Origin: Bufo bufo
Lineage: Eukaryota > Chordata > Amphibia > Anura > Bufonidae
DNA: 64,000 nt
Assembly: GCF_905171765.1 (NCBI RefSeq)
Contig: NC_053390.1
Location: 512,041,565-512,105,564, forward strand
Direction of reading: 5' to 3'
The position numbers were made by a program, and so were the translations under genes. The first letter of the stretch is position 1; every line of letters starts with the position of its first letter. The notes below the pieces were generated by a model. That model saw only the letters and a program-made list of their open reading frames with translations, did no database searches and was not told the DNA's origin. Positions 53,086-64,000 of the stretch are shown here, one piece after another.

Positions 53086-54494
53086 TAAAGTTATACAAAT
53101 ACAGGAGGCGGTGCCGGAATCAAATAGCCGGCACCCGACCTCTGTGACAGGGGGCTACGATCAGCGGCAGTTAACCCCTCAGGTACCGCACCTGAAGGGT
53201 TAACTCAACTGCCGCTGATCGCAGCTCCCTGTCACAGAGGTCGGGTGCCGGCTATTTGATTCCGGCACCGCCTCCTGTATTTGTATAACTTTATAAGAAA
53301 CGTTGGTGGCATAGTGGCCACAGCCCCTCCCGTCTCTCTTCTTATTGGCAGCGGTGGGGGCAGCAGGCAGGTCAGACACAGGGGAGGAGAAATCAGGTCA
53401 GACAGGGGAGGGGGAGATGGAGGGGGCGCCCCGAGGGAGAACACAAGTGCAGCCTCGCCTGCTGCCGCATATTAAATTGCGAGCTGTCGGCCGCCCAGCG
53501 CCCCTGTTGCTATGGCACCCTGTGCGGCCGCACAGCCCGCACACCCCAAAGGCCGGCCCTGCATGGAGGGCTGTGCGGCCCTCCAAAGAAATGCCACCCC
53601 ACACCATTACTGACCCAATGCCAAACCGGTCATGCTGGAGGATGTTTCAGGCAGCAGAACGTTCTCCACGGCGTCTCAAGACTCTGTCACGTCTGTCACA
53701 TGTGCTCAGTGTGAACCTGCTTTCATCTGTGAAGAGCACAGGGCGCCAGTGGCGAATTTGCCAATCTTGGTGTTCTCTGGCAAATGCCAAACATCCTGCA
53801 CGGTGTTGAGCTGTTAGCACAACCCCCACCTGTGGACATCGGGCCCTCATATCACCCTCATGGAGTCTGTTTCTGACCGTTTGAGCAGACGCATGCACAT
53901 TTGTGGCCTGCTGGAGGTCATTTTGCAGGGCTCTGGCAGTGCTCCTCCTGTTCCTCCTTGCACAAAGGCGGAGGTAGCGGTCCTGCTGCTGGGTTGTTGC
54001 CCTCCTACGGCCTCCTCCATGTCTCCTGATGTACTGGCCTGTCTCCTGGTAGCGCCTCCATGCTCTGGACAGTACGCTGACAGACACAGCAAACCTTCTT
54101 GCCACAGCTCGCATTGATGTGCCATCCTGGATAAGCTGCACTACCTGAGCCACTTGTGTGGGTTGTAGACTCCGTCTCATGCTACCACCAGCCTTCAAAA
54201 GTGACCAAAACATCAGCGAGGAAGCATAGGAACTGAGAAGTGGTCTGTGATCACCACCTGCAGAACCACTTCTTTATTGGGGGTGTCTTGCTAATTGCCT
54301 ATAATTTTCACCTGTTGTCTATCCCATTTGCACAACAGCATGTGAAATTGATTGTCACTCAGTGTTGCTTCCTAAGTGGACATTTTGATTTCACAGAAGT
54401 GTGATTGACTTGGAGTTACATTGTGTTGTTTAAGTGTTCCCTTTATTTTTTTGAGCAGTGTATTTGTTGGAACAGTACTGCAAACATATATATA

Positions 54495-56120
<1,626 letters not shown>

Positions 56121-56334
56121 TATCTACAGTACAGTATGTGCATAGAGCTAGCTGCATGTGGCCAAATCATTCCCACGATTTTGTTCTAACCTTGTGTGGC
56201 CATTGGGGGTCACCACTGATAGAGACGGGACTTCAGCTGATGCACAACTTGTTCTTCTGCCTGACTAGTGAGTCCAGTGGTCGCTGTGCGCCCTGCTGTA
56301 ATTGGTGGACAGGTGGGTTTTTGATAGCTGTTAG

Positions 56335-56746
56335 AGGGGTTTTCCAGTACTTTAATACTGATGCCCTATCCTCAGGATAGGTCATTAGTATCTAATAGGT
56401 GGGGGTCAGACACCTGCTGGGATCACCGACGATCAGCTATTTGAGAAGACACCTGTGTTTGCAGTAGAGCCGCAGCCTTCTCTTAGCTTTTCCTAGGTCA
56501 GTGATGACACGTTCATCTGTCACGTGGCCTAGGAGCAGCCCAGCTCTATAGAAGTGAATGCGGCTGGGCTGTGATACCAAGCACAGCTGCTATACTATGT
56601 ACAATATTGCCTGGTAGGCACAGAGAAGGCCGCGGTGCTCACAGGCGTGCCGGTGCCTTCTAAAACAGTTGATCGTTGGGGATCCTGGGTGTTGAGCCAC
56701 CACCGTTCAAATACCGAGGACCTATACAGGGGCTAGGTCATCAGTA
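56335..56746. mobile_element. AGGGGTTG-family MITE, right end lost
   Basis: Left end TTAG-AGGGGTTTTCCAG, then GCCCTATCCTCAGGATAGGT. The inverse block is near 56710-56745, but the terminal CCCCT is missing where the next element begins. Confidence 0.55.
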
Positions 56747-56750
56747 TTAA

Positions 56751-56945
56751 AGGGGTTGTCTGAGTTCAGGGCTGAACCCAAATATAAGCTCCCCTTCACT
56801 CCTTTACCATGTATAATTGGAGCATAAGAGCATTTCCTTGCTCCGATACTCCCCTTGCCTTGCACTTACACAGGTCTGACTGTTGTGAGCCGGTGACGTA
56901 TCGGGCATTACATCAGTATGCTAGGTGGAGACTAGCGCTTATCCT
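56751..56945. mobile_element. Short TTAA-flanked element
   Basis: TTAA at 56747-56750 and 56946-56949, ends AGGGGTTGTCTGAG and GCGCTTATCCT. 195 bp, non-coding. Confidence 0.5.
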
Positions 56946-57049
56946 TTAAAAAAAAATGGTCTCATCTATATATAAAAAACCTCACTAAACTAATGAAATG
57001 TGCATAGAAACAAATAATTAGCAATATGATACCACTAATACGCACATAA

Positions 57050-58000
57050 TGACAAAAAATAACACACCAAGTGGTTGTTGGAATCAAATGAAACTTTCTA
57101 TGTGTGAATGTAATGATGCTACATATAAAACTGAAGCAGAAAGGATATGTTCACCGGGGAAAACTGTACAATTGAAAGGAGGCTCTAGTACCCTGTTGGG
57201 TCTAGAGATATGGTTCGGTATGGAGACATGCAAGTTCCCTATGGTATCCTGTGGCAAATTTGCCCACAGATGCTGCAGATGGGCCTGTAGATCCTGGACA
57301 CTTGTAGGCTGCCAAAGCTGGTGCCCCAGCTGGTCTCATAATTTTTCAATTGTTGATAATTCTGGTGACCAGGCATGCCAAGGAAGTGTTGCATCGAGGT
57401 GCACCACCAGGTGAGGCAATTGCCTCAGGCAGCACCAGGTAGCGGCAAGAGGGGGGCAGCGGAAGGGCCATGGGCAGGGAGCGCTTTTATTGTGGCAAAG
57501 GGGTTAGGTTAAGAAATTGGCATTGGGGGGCGCCGTTTCAGTTTTCTCCTCAGGCAGCAGAAAGGTTAGGTGCACCCCTGGTTCCTGCTGAAGAGTGCCA
57601 GTAGGAAGCCCTGCCATATGACCACAGGATTTCCTGCACGTATAGCTGAGCTGTCCCTCGACAGCTCTGTTCCCCAGATCATCACAACAGCAGTTGGGGC
57701 AGTGTGCTTCTCCACAGCAAAGGCAAGATTGAAGCACTCAGCATGAGGCCTCCGTACTCCAATCTAACTGTTTTGGGATCCCAAAAAGAAAATGGATTTG
57801 TCGCTAAAGAAAGATGATACGGTTCCAATTTGTAGCAGTCCAGTTTTCTCAGTCACGACAGTGCTGGCTGAGAATAGGCTATGTGATCTGCAATGTTTCG
57901 ACACCTCGCACCTCTAAAAAATCAGCTGTTCGAGTATAGCCGGACATTGGCGCTGGAACTACACAGCTCAGGTAACCTTGTAGTGGAGGGAGCAGTTAGT
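57050..58000 (-). pseudogene. Fifth Tc1-like transposase fragment
   Basis: Minus-strand translation gives pieces of the DDE part, for example SIFFLGSQ (near 57790), LPWHAWSPELSTIEKLWDQL (near 57310-57370, containing the Glu) and LHVSIPNHI. About 190 bp of unrelated sequence with 'gaggtgcacc' and 'ggtgcacccc' ends (57394-57585) lies between the two halves, apparently a nested element. No clear termini. Confidence 0.65.
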
Positions 58001-58674
58001 ACATTGAAGTCAAATTAAAATCAAATCAAAAATAAAATAAAAAGGTAGTATACAGCTTTGCACAGTGGATTTAGTAAAAAATAACAAAAACAATGATAAT
58101 TCAAGACATGCAATGGATTTCAGGGGCAGACCATCTCCTTCCTCACTGTGTGACCGTAAGGAAAATAGTTTTTGCTAATTGAAAAAGGTTCTGCCATCAG
58201 ATATGTCGCAATAAAACTGTCTCACCTTAGATATGTGCACTTGACAGTTGAACATCATGGTCTTGGTCTCATCTTCCTAGGTGCCAGCATTCTTGAAAAA
58301 ACTGATGAGTCAGTTGAAACAGTGTGATGATCTGAGTAATACTATCTTGCGAAACCTTGCCTCCTGGCATTCAGATTGATGCTACTTTGACACCTGCCAC
58401 CTACCTATAAAGCCACAGTACAAGTACACCCCTTCATGGCAACTGTATAATCAAATTATAAAACACACACAATCAGTAAACTTTCCCAATTGGGCCTGAG
58501 CTAAAAAGTCAATAGAATATTTATCACTCTAAAACAGGGCGGAAATAGGCATTTAAAGTATATGAATCAAAGAAGTTTTCCTCCCCCAACACTTCTCCAT
58601 AGGCAGATCATGAATTTTGGTGGAGATCACTTCCGCTGCCCTGGGTTTTGCTGTTTCACAGCCTCCAAGATATC

Positions 58675-59129
58675 CAGGGGCGGACCGAGAACTTAAAGTG
58701 GCCCTGGTAAATAAAAAAAAATAAAAAATAAAAGTGGCCCCATTTTGTAGGTGGGCACAAATTGACAGAAGGTATGGCAATACAATCAGACAGGGACAAC
58801 ATATGTAGGCAGGACCAGCAATACTGTACTGCAGAACAAAATACCACCCCAGCAGAACCAAATACCACAGTGCAGCTGAAAATACTGCTGCCCATGCCAC
58901 AGTATGAAACTGTAAAACTGTCCTGAAGATGGTGATACAGTTGAGTTCAGGAGGGCACCTGTGGCTGCTGGTGAGGTTCAAAAGTGCCTCATACTCCTAC
59001 ATTAATTAATTATGAGAACTTGACATCTTTATGTACCTTGGTTATGGTCATAAGGAGGGCTTGGGCGGCACCCTGGGCTTTGGCCCACCAGGAAATTTCC
59101 CTGTACAGTCTATGGCCAGTCCGCTTCTA
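58675..59129. mobile_element. 455-bp hAT element
   Basis: 8-bp target duplication AAGATATC (58667-58674 and 59130-59137). Ends CAGGGGCGGACCG and AGTCCGCTTCTA are imperfect inverted repeats. It contains a 'tcctgaagatggtgatacag' block related to the tandem units at 5.1 kb. Confidence 0.82.
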
Positions 59130-59137
59130 AAGATATC

Positions 59138-60330
59138 AAATGCTTTTTTTCTCACCTCCACAACTTCCCCTCATGACAAATAAACCATAGGGCAACCCCA
59201 CGAATACAAAGAACATCAAGATGCTTTATTGTTCTCACAGGGTAAAAGTTGAATTGCATTAAAGAACATCAACATGCAACATGCCGAAACTCCTGGCCAG
59301 GTGTGAATTCCGTAACTGTTCAGGTGCAGTGTTGTGATCACGCACATGTAAGGGCTATCTTTTATTAGCAGTGCAAAGACACAAAGTTGGTAGACGACAA
59401 TAAACAGGTTTGCAACACTGCTACGAAGAAACACATCTAAAAACTGTGCACACCTAAAATGTGTCAAACATACACCAATTTTTTTAGATAAAAAAATCAG
59501 AAAAACACAAGGCTAGATATAAAACCATGTAAAAAACATTCAACATAGTACTGTTAACAATAATTATAGTACGCCTGCAGGAAGTACCTATAATAAGGCC
59601 AGAAAAGGGTTATGTACATATCAATTGAAGCCAATAGAGATAGATGAAAACATATTCAGTTTGTCAAACAGTCAAATCTAGCCATCTCATCTGGAAAACA
59701 ATTCATGCCATAAATAAGGTGCAAATTAATATAAGAAAAATAAAATCCAAGTACCGCTATCCCAAGTATAAAAAAAATTATCTGGAAAAATCCATTTGTG
59801 ATTTCACAGCCAAACAACCAAGAAGATAGAATTGCTGTGCACTAACCCTACCTCAAGTCCTAAAGGCTAATATAGGACCTGACCCAGTATCCTGCAGGAT
59901 GGAAGTCTACACATATCGTTTACAGCTTCATTGGGGTGAGGCATTCAATAATGAACAGGGGCAGAATAAGTGCCTCATAGGCCCGGGGCTGTTTACCCAA
60001 CTTAGGCCCCCTTCGTGCTGTGCGCCATAGTTTTTTTTTTTTTTTCATACATCCACATCACAAATGTACCCTAATAATATCTTATGTAACACCACAGGTA
60101 AAGTGATTATTCTCTGAGTACAGATCATGTAGTAGACATTACCTGCAGTCCTATGTAAGTACAGATAATGTACTTGCCAGAAGAGGAGGAGGACACAGCA
60201 GCAGTGCGGCAAGAGGGAGGAGGTGGTGCCAGGTTTGAGCCCCGCACAGACACACTCACTATCTCTACCAGTAAGCTCAGGCCATGGACCCCACTGGCCC
60301 AACCTGTATGGTTCTGCCTGAGTTATTTTA
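59138..60330. other. Unassigned intergenic sequence
   Basis: No supported gene. T-rich tract at 60030-60045. Possible remnants of the upstream part of the Gypsy element near 60190-60290 (GCCAGGTTTGAGCCCC). Confidence 0.35.
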
Positions 60331-60334
60331 AGAA

Positions 60335-62190
60335 ATGTCTAAGCAATGTGAGGGCCAAGAACAAATACTGTTGTACCTGTATAATGTCAATACCCTCCTA
60401 GATACCTTATCAACTACTGCAGCAGCACAGCAGCCACCAGCAGCAGCTACCGCAGCCATACCACTGCCTCAAACCACACCTACAGGAGGTTCCAATCTTT
60501 ATCTGTCACCTCCTCCATGTTTTAATGGTGATCCTTTGTGTACTTTGCATCCGGAGGCTGGGTGGAGTGGTGGGCAGCCAATAGCTGGCTGCGATGGGAA
60601 CGAACCGCCCCAGTGTCACCCGCGATGCTAGGGAGGCTTGGTTCGTCACAGCCTGCTATTGGCTGCCACCCCCGTCGCCAGATGTTTTGATTTGCGCTAT
60701 GGAGAGATGCAGTGGCATCAGGAGCGACACAGGTGCTGGGGAGCAAAGTAAGTACAATCTGTGTGAGGGGCCCGGGCATTTGGGGTGGGGGGGGCATTTT
60801 TGGGGTTGATTAACCCCTTCAATCCTAGTCAAGCCCAATGGTCATTATTCTCTACCTGCTTCAATTACTTACTACACTTTCGCTCCTTAGACAAAAACAT
60901 GAAGGCTGATGCCTTATCAAGATCTTTTGATCCTACTGGTCAGGAGGAAAAACCTCAGAATATCATCAATCCAACTAAAAGTGTCTCTGTGCTCTAAAAT
61001 TGCCATCCAGGTCAGCACAAAACTGTCAATTTCCTGTTTTTATTGGTGGCTGTCCATGTTACACAGCCTGTACCACTTGTGCCCAGAATAAGACTCTAAA
61101 ACAGAAACTTGCCATTCTTCTTTTTTCTCTGACCATACCTGAGGCTCCCTGGCAGCACATCACCATGGACTTTGTTGCAGACTTGCCCACCTCCTCTGGA
61201 CGCATGTTATATGTTTGGTAGTTGACCTCTTTACTAAAATGGCTAATTTCATACCTCTATCTGGGCTCCCCTCTGCCTATCAGTTAGCCATAATGTTCAT
61301 TAACTGCAAATTCCGCCTCAATGGATTTACTCTGCATATCGTGTTCGATAGGGTAGTGTAGTTTACTTCTAAGTTCTGGAGAGCAGTTTATATGCTTCTA
61401 GATGTGACCTTGGACTTTTCCTCGGTGTACCATCCCCAGTCCAATGGGCAGGTTGAACGCATCAATCAGGTCCTTAAATAACTATGTCACGTTACTAATG
61501 TATATCAACATGACCAGGTTGCTTTGCTTTCGTGGGTGGACTTTTTGCAAAGTCATAATAGCTAGCCTATGCCCAAATCTCCTTTTTTCCATTGTGTATG
61601 GCCATCAACTCCCCCTGTTTCTTTTTCTTCAGGCTTACTGGTAACAGATTTTTCAGGGTAAACTTTTTCTCAGATCTGGCAGGAGACCAAGGCTGCTCTT
61701 GTTAAAGCCGCTGCTCGGATGAAAAAATTTGCTGACCATAATAGCAGACCTTTTTCTCAGTTCTCTCCAGGTAGATAAAGCCTGCCTTTCTTCTAGGAAC
61801 ATCAAGCTCAGATTACCTTCTTACAAGCTGGCTCCTCAGTTCCTTGGTCCATTTGAAGTCCTCAAGATATTGAACCCTGCCTGTTTTAAGCTGCATCTTT
61901 CTGGCTCCCTGTGGATACCTAACTCATTCCATGTGTCTATTCTCAAACCTGTGATATTTAATCTCTTTTCCAGAGGTTCTACTCCTGCTTTCTTACCAGT
62001 CGGTGCTGAAAATGTCTATAATGTATGAAGAAGGCAAGACTTTCTTCCTGGTGGACTGCAATGGCCATGGCCTTGAGGAAAGATCCTGGGAGCCCATGGA
62101 GAATATAGATGCCATGGTGCTTTTAAAGAGATTCCTGCCAAAATTTAGCATAAAGAAGGGCAGGCATAAGGGAGAAGGTACTCTTGTGCT
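60335..62190 (+). pseudogene. Ty3/Gypsy chromovirus, internally deleted
   Basis: A Gag start (MSKQCEGQEQILLYLYNVNT to PPPCFNGDP, 60335-60540) is followed by about 290 bp of unrelated palindromic DNA. Then pol resumes at the end of RNase H (QAQWSLFSTCFNYLLHF, NMKADALSRSFDP near 60880-60930). Integrase follows: zinc-finger Cys pair CTTCAQNK near 61080, WQHITMDFVADLPTSSG (first Asp, near 61165), VYHPQSNGQVERINQV with the Glu near 61430-61470. The C-terminus has a chromodomain (FFLVDCNGHGLEERSWEPME near 62040-62100). Protease and most of RT are missing, and stops are frequent. LTRs not identified. Confidence 0.85.
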
Positions 62191-63938
62191 GACAGTCTGG
62201 GCCTGCTGCTGCTCTCCCGTGGGGAGACAGACGCTATGCTACTAACCCTGTCTTTATTGCCATGTTGTTGTCCTGACTTTCCTACTGACAGCGCTCCCAG
62301 CGGCATCTTTCATAGTGTGTGCATGCTGCTGACTATGCATAATCTGTTAGGCCTCCTGACCCGTCACCTGTTCTATAGGGCCATTTGGACATGTGCATGT
62401 CCAAATGTTTCCTCAGCCAATGGAGGAAGGGAGATGGAGTAAGGGTCCTTATGAAGTCTATGACAGCTAAAAGCTGAGAGTCAGTGTGTGTTGGGCAGCA
62501 GCAGATGCCTGCAGAGGAGGAAGCCAAGTTAGGAAGTCCTGTGCAGGAGAGTAAAACAGACAGATGGGATGCCAACAATGGAGGCACATCAGCAGTGGTG
62601 CAGAAGAACAGAACAGCAAGGCAAAGTAACAACCATATTTAATAATCTTCTCAGTAACAGAATAGAAACTGTAATTTGTCAACTAGTTCTTCCAATAAGA
62701 AGCTCACTGTTTATTGTCAGGTACTGTTTTAAAAAGAAGTAGATCAGATTTTGATTGGATAGAACAGTAGAGGATGTTGAGTTTTTGTCATGATCAAAAA
62801 ATAATGAAAATCTAATAGAAAAGAATAAATTGAAGTGTTAACAGAGCCTCGAATTTTGTTCGTCTGGAAAATAACCTTGTAGATACTTCATTGTACAGTA
62901 CAAATACAATAAATACTCTATACTGTATATTCAATTTTAGTCAGCTGATCTCCTGATTTTTATCAGAACTCGCACAACCTAATATCTGTTGGGTCTGGCA
63001 GGCATTTGCAGCCTTGGGCAGCAGAGGTCCAAAAAGTCAGATGTTTCTCCTAGAGACAAGAGGCATCTTCCTATGCCCCCTTACAATATTTTACACATTC
63101 AGCTAACAGCTATCTCATGGGGGTGACAGGGATATAAACATTTTTTTGTTGCATTTTGGTTATGTTATCATTTTATTGTAGAAACTTTGTGGTGGCCAAA
63201 TCAGTCTGACGGTGAGGCTTGTTTGATCTGTATGACATCAGCAGTATATGGAGGTACAGTATAGAAGGGCACTATATACTTCTATGGTTGCCATATTATG
63301 GCTTTGTACAATTTAGAGGCAGTACAAGCTGTAATGCAGTAGTATGAATGAGTCCAGGTTCATACGTTATATATCATGAGGTTTGTATTAAACATGAGAA
63401 TAAATCACTGAAGCATTTAGTTGAAATCTTCACCTAAATGTTTCCTCCCAGCTATAAAGTGTATGGGGGCAGTACCTTTTACACATACAGGAAAAAAGGC
63501 CCCCCCCTGCGCTCCTGTTGTTTAACCGGGCAGATCTACCTGGATAGGGGGATCCCGCTGCTTACTGTCTAGTGAGGAGCTATTGTTCTCCTCAGAATAG
63601 TATAAAGAGAGAGGGGTATGTCACCCGTAGGTGATATAGGACAGATAGCGCTGGAGTGCACGGTCAAGACAGCTAATCTCGTAAGTGGTAATGCCGGTCA
63701 GTGCTGGCCTGATGCAATATATATATTAATATATTTGTATATATTAGTTAGCATTTGGGCAAAAACAAAACAAAACTGAGAACTGGCATGGATAATAATA
63801 GCAGTGTTGCTACCTTATTATTCATCTGAGGTTGGTCCTTCAATTGGTGATTCGATGTGGTGATCGATATGGATTGGTTGCTGTAAGGTTCTTGTAGTGG
63901 TCCTGTTCGTTTTAAATCGCGGCGTCTTCCTGGCTCAC
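62191..63938. other. Unassigned sequence
   Basis: No gene supported. The left part may include the start of a Gypsy LTR. No tRNA, minisatellite or TIR pair seen. Confidence 0.35.
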
Positions 63939-64000
63939 CTCCTAGCAGCAGCGCGGCCCCGGCCGGAAGCACGCGCAGCGCGAGGGAGCTTGTTGGTCTG
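63939..64000 (-). other. CpG-rich edge with a possible splice donor
   Basis: On the minus strand the CpG-rich text ends CTAGGAG|GTGAGCC at 63939, a good donor. It could be the end of a 5' non-coding exon of a gene starting beyond the right edge. No ATG in the 62 bp, and no protein is recognisable, so this is only a suggestion. Confidence 0.2.

Larger units (their letters stand above)
51601..53561. mobile_element. 1.96-kb hAT element inserted in Tc1
   Basis: Exact duplication CATGGAGG (51593-51600, 53562-53569). Ends CAGGGCCGGCCTTAGG and inverse ending AAGGCCGGCCCTG. The inside is symmetrical: minisatellite, palindrome, inverted minisatellite, palindrome. No transposase reading. Same family as 49922-50813, inserted in the opposite orientation. 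Confidence 0.93.
51186..54180 (-). pseudogene. Tc1-like transposase, split by a hAT insertion and frameshifted
   Basis: The start ATG at 54180 opens [20 protein letters not shown]. First Asp in [11 protein letters not shown] near 53720, a frame change between about 53607 and 53650 (MVWGGISLEGRTALH continues in another frame), then the insertion 51601-53561. It resumes at VLARGILTAIRYRDEILRPL, with the second Asp in LMQDNARPHVA near 51490 and the Glu in DLNPIEHILD near 51390. It ends RGGHTHY. The catalytic residues are intact, so the copy is young. Confidence 0.92.
50927..54460 (-). mobile_element. Third Tc1-family transposon, split by a hAT element
   Basis: TA flanks (50925-50926, 54461-54462). 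Inverted ends begin CACTGCTCAAAAAAATAAAG and continue GGAACAC on both sides without a mismatch in that stretch. Without the 1.96-kb insertion it would be about 1.57 kb, normal for Tc1. Confidence 0.95.

Noticed and set aside
52023..53203. Overlapping ORFs on both strands, Cys/Trp/Gly or Pro rich
   Set aside because: Translation of the inverted minisatellites in the hAT element.
59216..59467. Minus-strand ORF of 83 codons
   Set aside because: Hydrophobic but without homology that I recognise; AT-rich and surrounded by repeat remnants.
63748..63972. Minus-strand ORF beginning at the right edge
   Set aside because: Starts at GTG, not ATG, crosses a likely splice donor, and has no recognisable domain.

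Overview
This is eukaryotic nuclear DNA, almost certainly from an anuran (frog or toad). The spliced gene is vertebrate, and nearly everything else is an amphibian-style mix of nested, decayed transposons: TTAA-flanked foldback elements, hAT non-autonomous elements, Tc1 copies, L1-like LINE, Penelope-like elements (PLE) and a chromodomain Gypsy element. The anuran assignment rests on my recognition of repeat families, not on a database search. There are no operons, CRISPR arrays or bacterial features. Most long ORFs are products of repeats.

Host gene. The minus strand from 36115 down past 1337 carries UBXN8 (UBXD6/Rep8), an ER membrane adaptor for p97/VCP. I find six coding exons: 36031-36115, 21622-21744, 16769-16839, 4027-4149, 1749-1886 and 1337-1376. 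All have GT/AG borders and phases that join without a break, giving 580 nt (193 codons plus 1 nt). The C-terminal UBX domain must lie beyond the left edge. A CACGTG box and an ETS-like CCGGAA sit about 40-50 bp upstream of the ATG.

Introns. Intron 3 (4150-16768) holds an L1-like LINE split by two foldback elements, a 942-bp hAT element with an internal minisatellite, several TTAA-flanked elements and a Tc1 copy (15077-16655). Intron 2 (16840-21621) holds a hAT-like foldback element and a second Tc1 copy, itself interrupted by a 5'-truncated retrotransposon tail with a target duplication. Intron 1 (21745-36030) holds a composite repeat block carrying a 4.36-kb hAT element, 3.4 kb of which is a roughly 32-bp minisatellite, plus a second hAT element containing a palindromic unit with ready-made splice signals on both strands.

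Upstream flank. From 36.6 to 49.4 kb the sequence is dominated by PLE. There are inverted terminal segments, a decayed RT ORF with a solo-LTR-like insertion, a second PLE RT/GIY-YIG fragment, and three separate hammerhead-ribozyme-like motifs whose core position 3/8 pair appears to have changed in a compensatory way. From 49.9 to 59.1 kb there are three hAT elements with exact 8-bp target duplications, two complete-ended Tc1 copies (one containing a nested hAT) and a third Tc1 fragment. From 60.3 to 62.2 kb lies an internally deleted Ty3/Gypsy chromovirus. The right edge is CpG-rich with a possible splice donor, but no gene could be named there.

The most informative signals are the nested insertions with readable target duplications, the repeated appearance of minisatellites inside hAT elements, the PLE ribozyme-like motifs, and the palindromic cryptic exon inside UBXN8 intron 1.
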